Positions 1-6,571 of a stretch of DNA of 7,216 nt are shown piece by piece. This stretch comes from Verrucomicrobiales bacterium (lineage in GTDB: Bacteria; Verrucomicrobiota; Verrucomicrobiia; Verrucomicrobiales; SLCJ01), in contig SLCJ01000240.1 in the NCBI GenBank assembly GCA_007125835.1, positions 1-7,216 of the forward strand, given 5' to 3'. Position numbers and translations under genes: made by a program. The notes beneath the pieces are model-generated. The model did no database searches, had not been told where the DNA came from, and was given only the letters and a program-made list of their open reading frames with translations. Every line of letters begins with the position of its first letter. The first letter of the stretch is position 1.

Positions 1-188
1 CCGAGGTGGTCGACGCTGCTGATGTCGAGCAGGAAATCAAAGCCGAGTTCGTCGCGGCACAGGCGGCAGGCTTCGACCAGATGGCTGGGGTCGAGGGTGA
101 GTGAGATTTCGCCGCGGAAGTCGGTGCGGGAGAATCCGGCTTGTGGCAGGCGTTGGGCGAGGGTGTCGGCGGCTTCGGCGGCAGTCAT
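1..188 (-). CDS. nuoC: NADH-quinone oxidoreductase subunit C, N-terminal part (runs off left edge)
   Basis: Reading the minus strand from the ATG at 188-186 gives 62 full codons open to the window edge. The protein starts MTAAEAADTLAQRLPQ and contains GFDFLLDISSVDHLG, the conserved beginning of the 30 kDa complex I subunit (NuoC, Complex1_30kDa family), where a FxxLxDxxxVD motif precedes the core of the domain. NuoC sits in the peripheral arm of complex I, next to NuoB and NuoD, and helps build the quinone-side module; it carries no cofactor. The gene lies 84 bases downstream of nuoB on the same strand, the usual nuoB-nuoC order, so it is probably cotranscribed. I see no clear Shine-Dalgarno before the ATG. 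The frame is open upstream, so a slightly earlier start cannot be excluded. Whether it is fused to nuoD cannot be seen here. Confidence 0.85.
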   Translation of the reverse strand, partial: MTAAEAADTLAQRLPQAGFSRTDFRGEISLTLDPSHLVEACRLCRDELGFDFLLDISSVDHL

Positions 189-272
189 GGTCCGGTGGCG
201 AGAGTGAGGTCCGTGTCGGTGGTGTCGAGGGTGAGGGGTAGACAAGAGAAAGCTGGGGAGGCCAAAGGCGAA

Positions 273-815
273 TCAGGCCAGCGAGGAAAGCAGGTTTTTC
301 TTTTGCTCTGCCAGGGCCGGCTCGGTCTCGATTTTCCTTTGGAGTTTCAGCAGCCCCTCGATCAGGGCCTCGGGGCGTGGCGGGCAGCCGGAGACGTAGA
401 CATCAACCGGAATCAAGCGGTCAATGCCCTGAAGGACGGCGTAACTCCGATACATGCCGCCCGAGGAGGCGCAGGCTCCCATGGCGATCACCCATTTCGG
501 CTCGGGCATCTGATCGTAGATGCGCCTGACGGCGTAGGCCATTTTGTAGGTGACGGTGCCGGCGACGATCATCACATCAGCCTGGCGTGGGGAGAAACGC
601 ATCACTTCGGCCCCGAAGCGGGCGATATCGAAGCGGGCGCTGGCAGAAGCCATCAACTCGATGGCGCAGCAGGCGAGGCCCATCGGCATCGGCCAGAGGG
701 AGTTTTTCCGCATCCAGTTGATGGCCGCGTCTACACGGGTGAAAATCACGTTGCCCTCGATTTTCGAATCGTAAGCCGCAACAGGTTGGTCGGCGATGGG
801 GGTGGGGGAGGTCAT
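273..815 (-). CDS. nuoB: NADH-quinone oxidoreductase subunit B
   Basis: This 180-residue protein is a full-length NuoB (20 kDa/PSST subunit), the complex I component that binds the terminal cluster N2 and passes electrons to quinone at the membrane interface. The N2 ligands are visible: the tandem Cys49-Cys50 in MGLACCAIELM, Cys115 in MGACASSGG and Cys144 in VSGCPPRPEAL. The family signature ARFGAEVMRFSPRQAD (about residues 65-80) is intact, as is GTVTYKMA (86-93). The ATG overlaps the stop codon of sdhA by one base (TAATG) with no good Shine-Dalgarno in front, so translation probably depends on reinitiation after sdhA. nuoC follows 84 bases later. The oddity is the neighbour: nuoA normally precedes nuoB, but here sdhA does. 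The identification itself is secure. Confidence 0.98.
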   Translation of the reverse strand: MTSPTPIADQPVAAYDSKIEGNVIFTRVDAAINWMRKNSLWPMPMGLACCAIELMASASARFDIARFGAEVMRFSPRQADVMIVAGTVTYKMAYAVRRIYDQMPEPKWVIAMGACASSGGMYRSYAVLQGIDRLIPVDVYVSGCPPRPEALIEGLLKLQRKIETEPALAEQKKNLLSSLA

Positions 816-2794
816 TACTTGTAGGAGCGGGTAGCCGGCTGGACGAATTCAAAGTCGAGCCACTCCTTGTGGAGTGTGGGCATGGTGTCGTCGCCTTTGT
901 ATTCCCAGGTCGAAACGTAGGAGAAATCCTCGTCGTGCCGCTTGGCCTCGCCGGAGGAAATCAGACCGTCGCGCACTTCAGGATCGGCTTCGGTGAATTG
1001 GTGTTCGGTGCGGAAATGGCCGCCACAGGATTCCTCGCGGTCGAGTGCGTCGTGACACATCATTTCGGCGAACTCGAGGAAGTCGGCGACACGTCCGGCC
1101 TTTTCAAGCTCTTGGTTGAGGCTTTCGCCCTCGCCGGGTATGAACACATTTTCCCAGAACTCAGCACGGATTTGCGGGATTTTCTGAAGAGCCTCGCGAA
1201 GGCCGTCGGCGTCGCGCCCCATGCCACATTTGTCCCACATCAGGAGGCCAAGTTCGCGGTGGAAGGAGTCGACCGAGCGGCGGCCCTTGATGGAGAGCAG
1301 TTTATTCATGCGAGCACGGTTTTCCTCCTCGACCCGCTTGAATTCGGGGTGGTCTTCCTTGACTGCGCCGGGCTTCTGAGTGGCGAGGTAGTTGGCAATG
1401 GTGACGGGGATGACGAAATAGCCGTCGGCCAGCCCCTGCATAAGCGCGGAAGCACCAAGGCGATTGGCTCCGTGGTCGGAGAAATTGGCCTCGCCGAGCA
1501 CGTGGAGGCCGGGCAGGTTGGACATCAGGTCGTAGTCGACCCAAAGGCCGCCCATCGTGTAGTGCACGGCGGGGAAAATCCGCATCGGCGTTTTGTAGGG
1601 GTTGTCGCCGGTGATTTTCTCATACATCTGGAAGAGGTTGCCGTAGCGGGCGCGGATGGTATCCTCGCCCAGGCGCGCGATCGAATCGGCGAAGTCGAGG
1701 TAGACCCCGAGCCCGGTGGGCCCGATGCCACGCCCTTCGTCGCAGACTTCCTTGGCAGCGCGACTCGAGATGTCTCGCGGCGACAGGTTGCCGAAGGACG
1801 GGTATTTGCGCTCGAGGAAGTAGTCGCGGTCCTCCTCCGGGATTTCGTGGGCCGGCTTGCCGGTGTCTTCTTTGTTTTTCGGCACCCAGATCCGGCCGTC
1901 GTTGCGCAGCGATTCCGACATCAGGGTAAGCTTCGACTGGTATTCGCCGCTGACCGGGATACAGGTGGGGTGGATTTGAGTGAAGCAGGGGTTGGAGAAC
2001 CAGGCTCCCCGCTTGTAAGCCCGGTAGGCGGCGGTGACGTTGCAGCCTTTGGCATTGGTCGAGAGGAAGAACACGTTGCCGTAGCCGCCTGTGGCGAGGC
2101 ACACGGTGTCGGCGGCGTGGGAGGTGATCTCGCCGGTGACCATGTCACGCACGACGATTCCCTTGGCGTGGCCATCGACCACCACAAGGTCGAGCATTTC
2201 CGTGCGTGAATACATTTTCACCGTGCCGGTGGCAATTTCCTTCTCCAGCGCCTGGTAGGCTCCGATAAGCAACTGCTGGCCGGTCTGCCCGCGAGCGTAA
2301 AAGGTGCGGGAAACCTGGGCACCGCCGAACGAGCGGTTGTCCAGCAGGCCGCCGTATTCGCGGGCGAAGGGCACACCCTGGGCAACACACTGGTCGATGA
2401 TATTGACGCTGACTTCGGCCAAACGGTAAACATTGGCCTCGCGCGAGCGGAAATCGCCCCCCTTGAGCGTGTCGTAAAACAACCGGTAGATCGAGTCGCC
2501 GTCGTTGCGGTAGTTTTTGGCCGCATTGATGCCGCCCTGCGCCGCAATCGAGTGAGCGCGCCGCGGGCTGTCTTGGTAGCAAAAGCACTTTACTTGATAA
2601 CCAAGCTCGGACAAGCTGGCGGCGGCCGCCGCCCCGGCGAGGCCCGAACCGACAACGATGACGGAGTATTTGCGCTTGTTTGCAGGGTTGATCAGCTTCG
2701 ACTCCCTTTTATGGCGGGACCATTTTTCTTCAAGGGGTCCGGCGGGGACTTTCGAGGGGGGGACGTCTGAGATGCGTTCGGTGGTAGTGGCCAT
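815..2794 (-). CDS. sdhA: Succinate dehydrogenase / fumarate reductase flavoprotein subunit
   Basis: This 659-residue protein oxidises succinate to fumarate (or the reverse) on a covalently bound FAD at the cytoplasmic side of the membrane. The dinucleotide-binding motif VVGSGLAG is at 47-54. RRAHSIAAQGGINAA (78-92) carries the expected FAD-linking histidine, His81. Substrate-site segments are present: QIHPTC (273-278), SESLRNDGRIW (293-303), SPRDISSRA (338-346), HYTMGGL (411-417) and ANFSDHGANRLGASAL (436-451). The tail ends TRSYK, like the long Bacteroides/Wolinella B-type enzymes, and the length of about 650 residues also fits that type rather than the shorter E. coli type. It lies 33 bases downstream of sdhC on the same strand. 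The start at 2794 gives a typical N-terminus but has no obvious Shine-Dalgarno. The gene that should follow, sdhB for the three-cluster iron-sulfur subunit, is missing and nuoB begins at the stop codon. Confidence 0.98.
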   Translation of the reverse strand: MATTTERISDVPPSKVPAGPLEEKWSRHKRESKLINPANKRKYSVIVVGSGLAGAAAAASLSELGYQVKCFCYQDSPRRAHSIAAQGGINAAKNYRNDGDSIYRLFYDTLKGGDFRSREANVYRLAEVSVNIIDQCVAQGVPFAREYGGLLDNRSFGGAQVSRTFYARGQTGQQLLIGAYQALEKEIATGTVKMYSRTEMLDLVVVDGHAKGIVVRDMVTGEITSHAADTVCLATGGYGNVFFLSTNAKGCNVTAAYRAYKRGAWFSNPCFTQIHPTCIPVSGEYQSKLTLMSESLRNDGRIWVPKNKEDTGKPAHEIPEEDRDYFLERKYPSFGNLSPRDISSRAAKEVCDEGRGIGPTGLGVYLDFADSIARLGEDTIRARYGNLFQMYEKITGDNPYKTPMRIFPAVHYTMGGLWVDYDLMSNLPGLHVLGEANFSDHGANRLGASALMQGLADGYFVIPVTIANYLATQKPGAVKEDHPEFKRVEEENRARMNKLLSIKGRRSVDSFHRELGLLMWDKCGMGRDADGLREALQKIPQIRAEFWENVFIPGEGESLNQELEKAGRVADFLEFAEMMCHDALDREESCGGHFRTEHQFTEADPEVRDGLISSGEAKRHDEDFSYVSTWEYKGDDTMPTLHKEWLDFEFVQPATRSYK

Positions 2795-2827
2795 GGCGGG
2801 ATGTGGTGGGAGAGAAAGGTGGATGTT

Positions 2828-3556
2828 TTAGTTGGCAGCGGTTTCAGGGAGGCCGATGAGGCCGAAGACCACGGCAAGCGGAACGATCACAAAGCCGACC
2901 CAGACGAAAATGGTGTAGAGGCGGGCGAAAAGAGTGATCACCCCCTCGGTCTTGCGGCTGCGCAGGCCGAGAGTCTGGAAGACCGATTGCACGCCGTGGG
3001 TGAGGTGGACACACAGCAAGCTGATGGCCAGGATGTAGAAGATCGAGACCGGGATGTTCTGGAACCCGAGGATCACCATGCTGTAGACATCAAATACCTC
3101 GCGGCCATCGACCATCGCCATGGGCAGTTCCCGGAATTCCTCCGACACGCGAACCGTGTAGTGCAGGATGTGGAAGATGACGAAGGCAATGATGATCAGC
3201 CCGGTGACGATCATGGTGCGCGAGGCCAAGGTGCTTCGCTGGGAGGCTTTCAGGCTGTAACGGTCCGAACGGGCGGCGCGGTTCTGCCGGGCGAGCTGGA
3301 TGGTGGCGATGATGTGGATCCCGAAGGCGGCGAGAATGCCGATGCGGAACACCCAGATGCCGGCTCCGTGGCCCATGGTATGAAGAAATTCCGCGTAGGC
3401 GTTGAGGGCCTCGGGACCGGCGAAGATCAGGAGGTTGCCGATTGCGTGGCCGGGAAGAAAAAGAAGGAGGGCGATCGCGGTGACAGCGACAACAATTTTT
3501 TTGCCAACGGAGGAGGCGTAGAAGGCACCGATTTTGCTCAAGGGCGTCAAGGTCAT
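2828..3556 (-). CDS. sdhC: Succinate dehydrogenase cytochrome b subunit (B-type membrane anchor)
   Basis: This 242-residue membrane protein anchors succinate dehydrogenase and holds two b hemes that link the iron-sulfur subunit to the quinone pool. Five hydrophobic helices can be read at about 19-44, 66-90, 112-134, 158-190 and 206-236, the layout of the single-subunit B-type anchors of Bacteroidetes and Wolinella FrdC. Candidate axial heme histidines are His37 (LPGHAIGN), His81 (FGIHIIATIQLA), His129 or His132 (FHILHYT) and His184 or His187 (CVHLTHGVQS); the precise four need an alignment. The motif HLTHGVQSVFQTLG is typical of the family. It is the first gene of the run sdhC-sdhA-nuoB-nuoC, and transcription probably starts in the gap to the divergent ion channel gene. 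Its leader lacks an evident Shine-Dalgarno. Confidence 0.94.
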   Translation of the reverse strand: MTLTPLSKIGAFYASSVGKKIVVAVTAIALLLFLPGHAIGNLLIFAGPEALNAYAEFLHTMGHGAGIWVFRIGILAAFGIHIIATIQLARQNRAARSDRYSLKASQRSTLASRTMIVTGLIIIAFVIFHILHYTVRVSEEFRELPMAMVDGREVFDVYSMVILGFQNIPVSIFYILAISLLCVHLTHGVQSVFQTLGLRSRKTEGVITLFARLYTIFVWVGFVIVPLAVVFGLIGLPETAAN

Positions 3557-3818
3557 GGCTTGTGTTTTGTAGGATGGCGGATGGAGAATCGCGACCGCCG
3601 GAAAGGAACACGCTCGCCAGAGATTTGCAAGGCAAAGCGCTTCGTTTCCAGCATATAAATTTCACATATCTTACGAAAAACCACGCGTTTTGGAGGCATT
3701 CGGCGCGATTCCGGCGGAAGGATTGGGAAATTTCACCCCAGAAGTGCTCCCGCGCTTGCGCCGAGGCGTGAGAAGATGCATGAATTGCGGTTCTTCCTCC
3801 CCCCGTTTTTCCTCCGCC
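3557..3818. promoter_or_regulatory. Divergent intergenic region between sdhC and the sodium channel gene; probable promoters
   Basis: The 262 bases separate two divergently transcribed genes and must hold the start signals for both, at least for the sdh run. The most promoter-like part is an AT-rich island at about 3650-3681 in otherwise GC-rich DNA. On the minus strand, TTTTTC and TATATG are 17 bases apart there, a poor -35 but a fair -10 for sdhC. For the channel on the plus strand, TATCTT at 3667-3672 lies in the same island, but no convincing -35 goes with it. No operator palindrome stands out. All of this is inference from composition and spacing. Confidence 0.3.
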
Positions 3819-4670
3819 ATGCCCAAACAAGCCCATGCAGCTCGTCCCCCAGGGCCCGCACGACAGCCCACAACCCCGGTCCCTGGCGTGAGGCAGCGTC
3901 TGGGCGATTGGGTGGAGAGCCGGTCCGTGCAGGGGTTTGTGGTGGCGGTGATTTTGATCAATGCTGTGGTGCTGGGGCTGGAAACCTCGGCCGCTGCAAT
4001 GGCTCGTGTCGGGTGGCTCCTGATCGCCATCGACAAATTCTGCCTGCTGGTGTTCGTGGTCGAACTCTCCATCAAAATGTATGCCCGCCGGCTGGCCTTC
4101 TGGCGCAGTGGCTGGAATGTATTTGACTTCCTCGTCGTGGCGGTGGCGCTGGTCCCCGGGGCCGGGCCGTGGGCAGTGCTGCGCTCATTGCGCGTGCTAC
4201 GCGTGCTACGGCTCCTCACCGTCATCCCGCAACTGCGGCGGGTAGTGGCCGCCTTTCTCCACTCGATTCCAGGCCTTTCCGGCGTGGTTTTCGTCATGAT
4301 CATTTTCTTCTACACCGCAGCCGTGCTGGCGACCAACCTTTTTGGCGGAACCCACCCCGAATGGTTCGGCGGCGTCGGCCGCAGTTTGTTTTCCCTCTTC
4401 CAAATCATGACCCTCGAAAGCTGGTCGATGGGCATCGTGCGCCCGGTTATGGAGGTGCATCCCTGGGCGTGGGCCTTTTTCGTGCCTTTCATCGTCATTG
4501 CCACTTTCACCATCCTCAACCTCTTCATCGGTATCATCGTCTCCACGATGCAGGAACTCTCCACGCTGCCCGACCCGGAAGAGCAACTCGGCGAAATCCA
4601 CGAAACCCTCCACCACATCGAAGGCCAGATCCGGCGCCTGCGCAAGCAACTCGACTCTCGGGATCCGTGA
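3819..4670 (+). CDS. Bacterial voltage-gated sodium channel (NaChBac/NavAb family)
   Basis: From the ATG at 3819 this is a 283-residue single-domain channel, close to NaChBac and NavAb (about 270); a longer frame back to 3690 adds a non-conserved Arg/Cys-rich stretch, so I prefer 3819. S1 is near 38-56, S2 65-88, S3 99-112. S4 has Arg122, 125, 128 and 131 at three-residue spacing (LRSLRVLRVLRLL), followed by the S4-S5 motif VIPQLRR. The pore helix and filter read FQIMTLESWSMGIVRP, with Glu200 as the selectivity glutamate; TLESWSMG is the filter of NavAb. S6 is 217-244. The tail (257-278) has Leu/Ile at 257, 260, 264, 267, 271, 274 and 278, a clean heptad coiled coil for tetramer assembly. Family members conduct Na+ across the inner membrane on depolarisation and are linked in some bacteria to motility and pH homeostasis. 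It stands alone, divergent from sdhC. Confidence 0.95.
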   Translation: MPKQAHAARPPGPARQPTTPVPGVRQRLGDWVESRSVQGFVVAVILINAVVLGLETSAAAMARVGWLLIAIDKFCLLVFVVELSIKMYARRLAFWRSGWNVFDFLVVAVALVPGAGPWAVLRSLRVLRVLRLLTVIPQLRRVVAAFLHSIPGLSGVVFVMIIFFYTAAVLATNLFGGTHPEWFGGVGRSLFSLFQIMTLESWSMGIVRPVMEVHPWAWAFFVPFIVIATFTILNLFIGIIVSTMQELSTLPDPEEQLGEIHETLHHIEGQIRRLRKQLDSRDP

Positions 4671-4748
4671 TTTTGGGGCGCTTGCCGGGAACACAGGTAG
4701 GGGCGCAGCTGCCCGTATTGGCGGGGGTGGGTGAGAGAGCGTTTGTAG

Positions 4749-4768
4749 CGGCGTGTCTATGACCGCCG
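4749..4768. repeat. REP-like hairpin downstream of the channel gene
   Basis: CGGCG at 4749-4753 pairs with CGCCG at 4764-4768, and GTC at 4755-4757 pairs with GAC at 4761-4763. The loop is TAT, with one unpaired T at 4754. The result is a compact 8-base-pair stem in an intergenic position, as expected of a repetitive extragenic palindrome. A short T run (4773-4776) follows after four bases, so it might also act as a weak terminator for the channel transcript. Only one copy is in the window, so its repetitive nature is a guess. Confidence 0.4.
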
Positions 4769-4886
4769 GTGATTTTCCGGGCTGAAAGGCCTCGCTGGCA
4801 TCGGATGATGGGGGCAAAGATCGGAATCTGCGTGGGAATGAGGCGGCAGAAGCGCAGGAGAATTCCAGGGGATGCTGTCTCCGTGA

Positions 4887-4916
4887 GTCAAAAGTATGTG
4901 GGTGTCTTATTTTGAC
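4887..4916. repeat. Inverted repeat with nested hairpin upstream of the Rhs cassette
   Basis: GTCAAAA at 4887-4893 is matched by TTTTGAC at 4910-4916. Within and across it, GTGTC at 4902-4906 pairs with GACAC at 4914-4918, so two alternative stems compete for the same bases. GAG before the left arm and CTC two bases past the right arm extend the symmetry imperfectly. This could be an operator, a transposon end or a small mobile palindrome. The sequence alone does not decide. Confidence 0.35.
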
Positions 4917-4984
4917 ACTCCACCCCCCCGCTTGCCACACAGCACTCTTTCCCGGCACATCTCCCAAAAAATTTAACTTCGGAA

Positions 4985-6103
4985 TTGCCAAACAAGCCAC
5001 TTTCGGCATACCATGACCCCATGAGCCGAATCGGCCAGCGCCAACCCCCCCTCAACTCAGGCACCGCCCATCCGCTTACCAATCGCGGATGGACCCGGAT
5101 CTACGGTGCCTACGGCCAAGCGAACACCCCCGAAATCACAGCGCCCTCGATCCACCACCAACTCACCTACAACCACGACTCCTCCGCCATCATCGCCAGC
5201 CTGACCTCCATCGTAACCCCGCTCGACCACAACGCCACCAGCACTTACGCCTACGACGCCAACGGGAAATCCCCGTATCCTCTGCCCCTTGCGCCCACCG
5301 TGCCTGCCGTCCACGACTACGACACCTACCTCCACACACCCAAGTCGCCCGACCTCCCCAGCATCCTACCGCCAGCCCCAACCACCCAAACCGCCACCCT
5401 CTATCCCTACGACGACTGGATCAACCCCACCGCCCCCAACAGCTACCCTTGCCACCCCTTCGTCGAATCCCAAGGCAAAGAATACGGCTTCAGATACTAC
5501 GAACCCCTCACAGGCAGATGGCTCAATCGGGATCCGATTGAGGAAAGGGGTGGGCTAAATTTGTATGCCTTTGTGGGGAATGATGGGGTGGGGAGATTGG
5601 ATTTGTTCGGACTTTATTGTTCGGGATATACTCCTAGGCCGCGATTAATAGCATTAGATAGCGACTGGGAGAAGAGTATCGAAGTTATAGGTGGGCGCAT
5701 CTCAATTCCAGGATTTGGTTCAGAGGGGTATGGTGCTATTCAAGTGAAAGTCTGGATGGTTGCAGAAGCTAGAATCCCTTGTCAGCCGCCGGATGGAAAG
5801 TGGAATTCTTGTTGTTTTATTGAAGGTGAAGTGGCATATTGGCAGAGAATTAGCTTTGATAGGATTTGGCAACCCGTTGGCCTCGGGCCGCTGCCACCTG
5901 GATTTGGTAGTATTGCCGATGGTATTGCTCAGGTGGTTGTAGAATTGATTTCGAACCTATCAGAGGCTTATAGGATTCCAAATACAGACATACAAGCTAT
6001 TGCGGATTTTTTCAATTCAGTAGACGAGCCGCCCCAAGACAGGTGGATACATTATTGGAAGGGACCATCACCAACTGATCCGGATAATTGCGTCGAGCCT
6101 TAA
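4985..6103 (+). CDS. Truncated Rhs-family cassette: degenerate repeats, Rhs core, and an unrecognised C-terminal tip domain
   Basis: The frame codes for up to 372 residues from TTG 4985; the first ATG is at 5021 and neither has a good ribosome site, so the true start is unsure. Residues 1-160 are Pro/Thr-rich and only echo YD repeats (YAYDANG at 88-94, LYPYDDW at 139-145). Residues 166-210 are a clear Rhs-associated core, with EYGFRYYEPLTGRWLNRDP, then GGLNLYAFVGNDG and DLFGL. Normal Rhs proteins exceed 1000 residues, so this is an orphan 3' fragment. The usual ETGLYYYG stretch before RYY is missing, which suggests a small deletion. After DLFGL comes a 162-residue tip (211-372) with Cys212, 266, 276, 277 and 369 and alternating hydrophobic residues, probably beta-rich in its first part. 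No nuclease, deaminase or other toxin motif is recognised. Rhs tips are generally toxins, so a toxin role is inferred. The codons change from C-rich to AT-rich near 5530. Two small genes follow 47 bases later. Confidence 0.72.
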   Translation: MPNKPLSAYHDPMSRIGQRQPPLNSGTAHPLTNRGWTRIYGAYGQANTPEITAPSIHHQLTYNHDSSAIIASLTSIVTPLDHNATSTYAYDANGKSPYPLPLAPTVPAVHDYDTYLHTPKSPDLPSILPPAPTTQTATLYPYDDWINPTAPNSYPCHPFVESQGKEYGFRYYEPLTGRWLNRDPIEERGGLNLYAFVGNDGVGRLDLFGLYCSGYTPRPRLIALDSDWEKSIEVIGGRISIPGFGSEGYGAIQVKVWMVAEARIPCQPPDGKWNSCCFIEGEVAYWQRISFDRIWQPVGLGPLPPGFGSIADGIAQVVVELISNLSEAYRIPNTDIQAIADFFNSVDEPPQDRWIHYWKGPSPTDPDNCVEP

Positions 6104-6150
6104 CGTTGTCAATCTACGTAATTGCATGCATTAAAAAAAGTGGAAATCTT

Positions 6151-6537
6151 ATGTTTTACGTTGCGCGTTTAATATTTTTTTGGTTTTTTGCTGGCTTTGT
6201 ATTTGGAGTTATTATTTCAGGCTTTAGACTGGCTTCTGAAGCTAAATTATGTGACAATGGCAGTGATGAAATTGGCGCGATTGCGGCTTACCCACTTGAT
6301 GGAAGCCTTGGCGTTCGTTTCCGGTATGCTGCCTCAATGCTGGCTAGGATTCAAGAAGAGCAGTATGACTCCATGCCTGATGATGAATTTATTCGAATTT
6401 TGGGTGAGATTGAGTTGATCTTCGGTGTTGGATGGGACGAAATTTCGCCTTCTGAAATCGATCAAATATCCAATCGATTGCCATTATGGTTAAGACGTTC
6501 CTTCATCGATGAAATGAGTCGATTGTTTGAGTCTTGA
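6151..6537 (+). CDS. Small membrane-anchored protein of unknown function; candidate Rhs immunity protein
   Basis: I do not recognise this 128-residue protein. A hydrophobic helix at about 3-25 (LIFFWFFAGFVFGVIISGF) is either a membrane anchor or an uncleaved signal. Next comes a short segment with Cys34 and acidic residues, then a mostly helical soluble domain rich in Glu, Asp, Ile and Leu, ending LRRSFIDEMSRLFES. The ATG at 6151 is preferred over an in-frame TTG at 6088 because the hydrophobic segment then begins the protein and the gene does not overlap the Rhs frame. The leader has only a weak purine stretch (AAAAAAAGTGG). It starts 47 bases after the Rhs stop on the same strand and shares its AT-rich composition, the place where immunity genes of polymorphic toxins usually sit. 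The orientation predicted by the N-terminal helix puts the domain outside the cytoplasm. The immunity role is inference. Confidence 0.7.
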   Translation: MFYVARLIFFWFFAGFVFGVIISGFRLASEAKLCDNGSDEIGAIAAYPLDGSLGVRFRYAASMLARIQEEQYDSMPDDEFIRILGEIELIFGVGWDEISPSEIDQISNRLPLWLRRSFIDEMSRLFES

Positions 6538-6571
6538 AGAGTAGGCAATTTGTCGTTACAAGGAATTGCAA

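Larger units (their letters stand above)
4671..4984. other. Gene-free stretch between the channel gene and the Rhs cassette
   Basis: I find no gene in these 314 bases. The minus strand is open across much of it as an extension of the antisense shadow of the channel gene, but the translation is Pro/Ser-rich and unlike any family I know. The stretch holds an 8-base palindrome GCAGCTGC at 4705-4712, a bulged hairpin at 4749-4768, and an inverted repeat at 4887-4916. Then comes a C-rich run, including seven Cs, at about 4921-4935. The frame of the Rhs cassette opens after a stop at 4913, so part of this end may be decayed Rhs coding DNA. No clear terminator for the channel gene is visible. Confidence 0.5.

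Noticed and set aside
141..824. 227-codon plus-strand open frame
   Set aside because: It is antisense to nuoB, whose conserved cluster motifs prove the minus-strand reading; open antisense frames are common in GC-rich DNA.
869..2209. 446-codon plus-strand open frame
   Set aside because: It lies wholly antisense to sdhA, and its translation (many His, Gly and Val) has no family motif.
2801..3658. 285-codon plus-strand open frame
   Set aside because: It is antisense to sdhC, and its charged, low-complexity translation mirrors the membrane helices of the real gene.
3690..3818. N-terminal extension of the sodium channel
   Set aside because: The 43 extra residues are unlike any channel N-terminus, and the start at 3819 gives the usual family length.
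4206..5009. 267-codon minus-strand open frame reaching into the gap after the channel gene
   Set aside because: Half is antisense to the sodium channel, the rest is Pro/Ser-rich without motifs, and there is no ribosome site.
5057..5335. Gly/Val-rich minus-strand open frame opposite the Rhs fragment
   Set aside because: It is a low-complexity shadow produced by the strongly C-rich plus strand.
6123..6130. Palindrome TGCATGCA before the first small gene
   Set aside because: An eight-base palindrome is expected by chance in a window of this size, and nothing ties it to a promoter.
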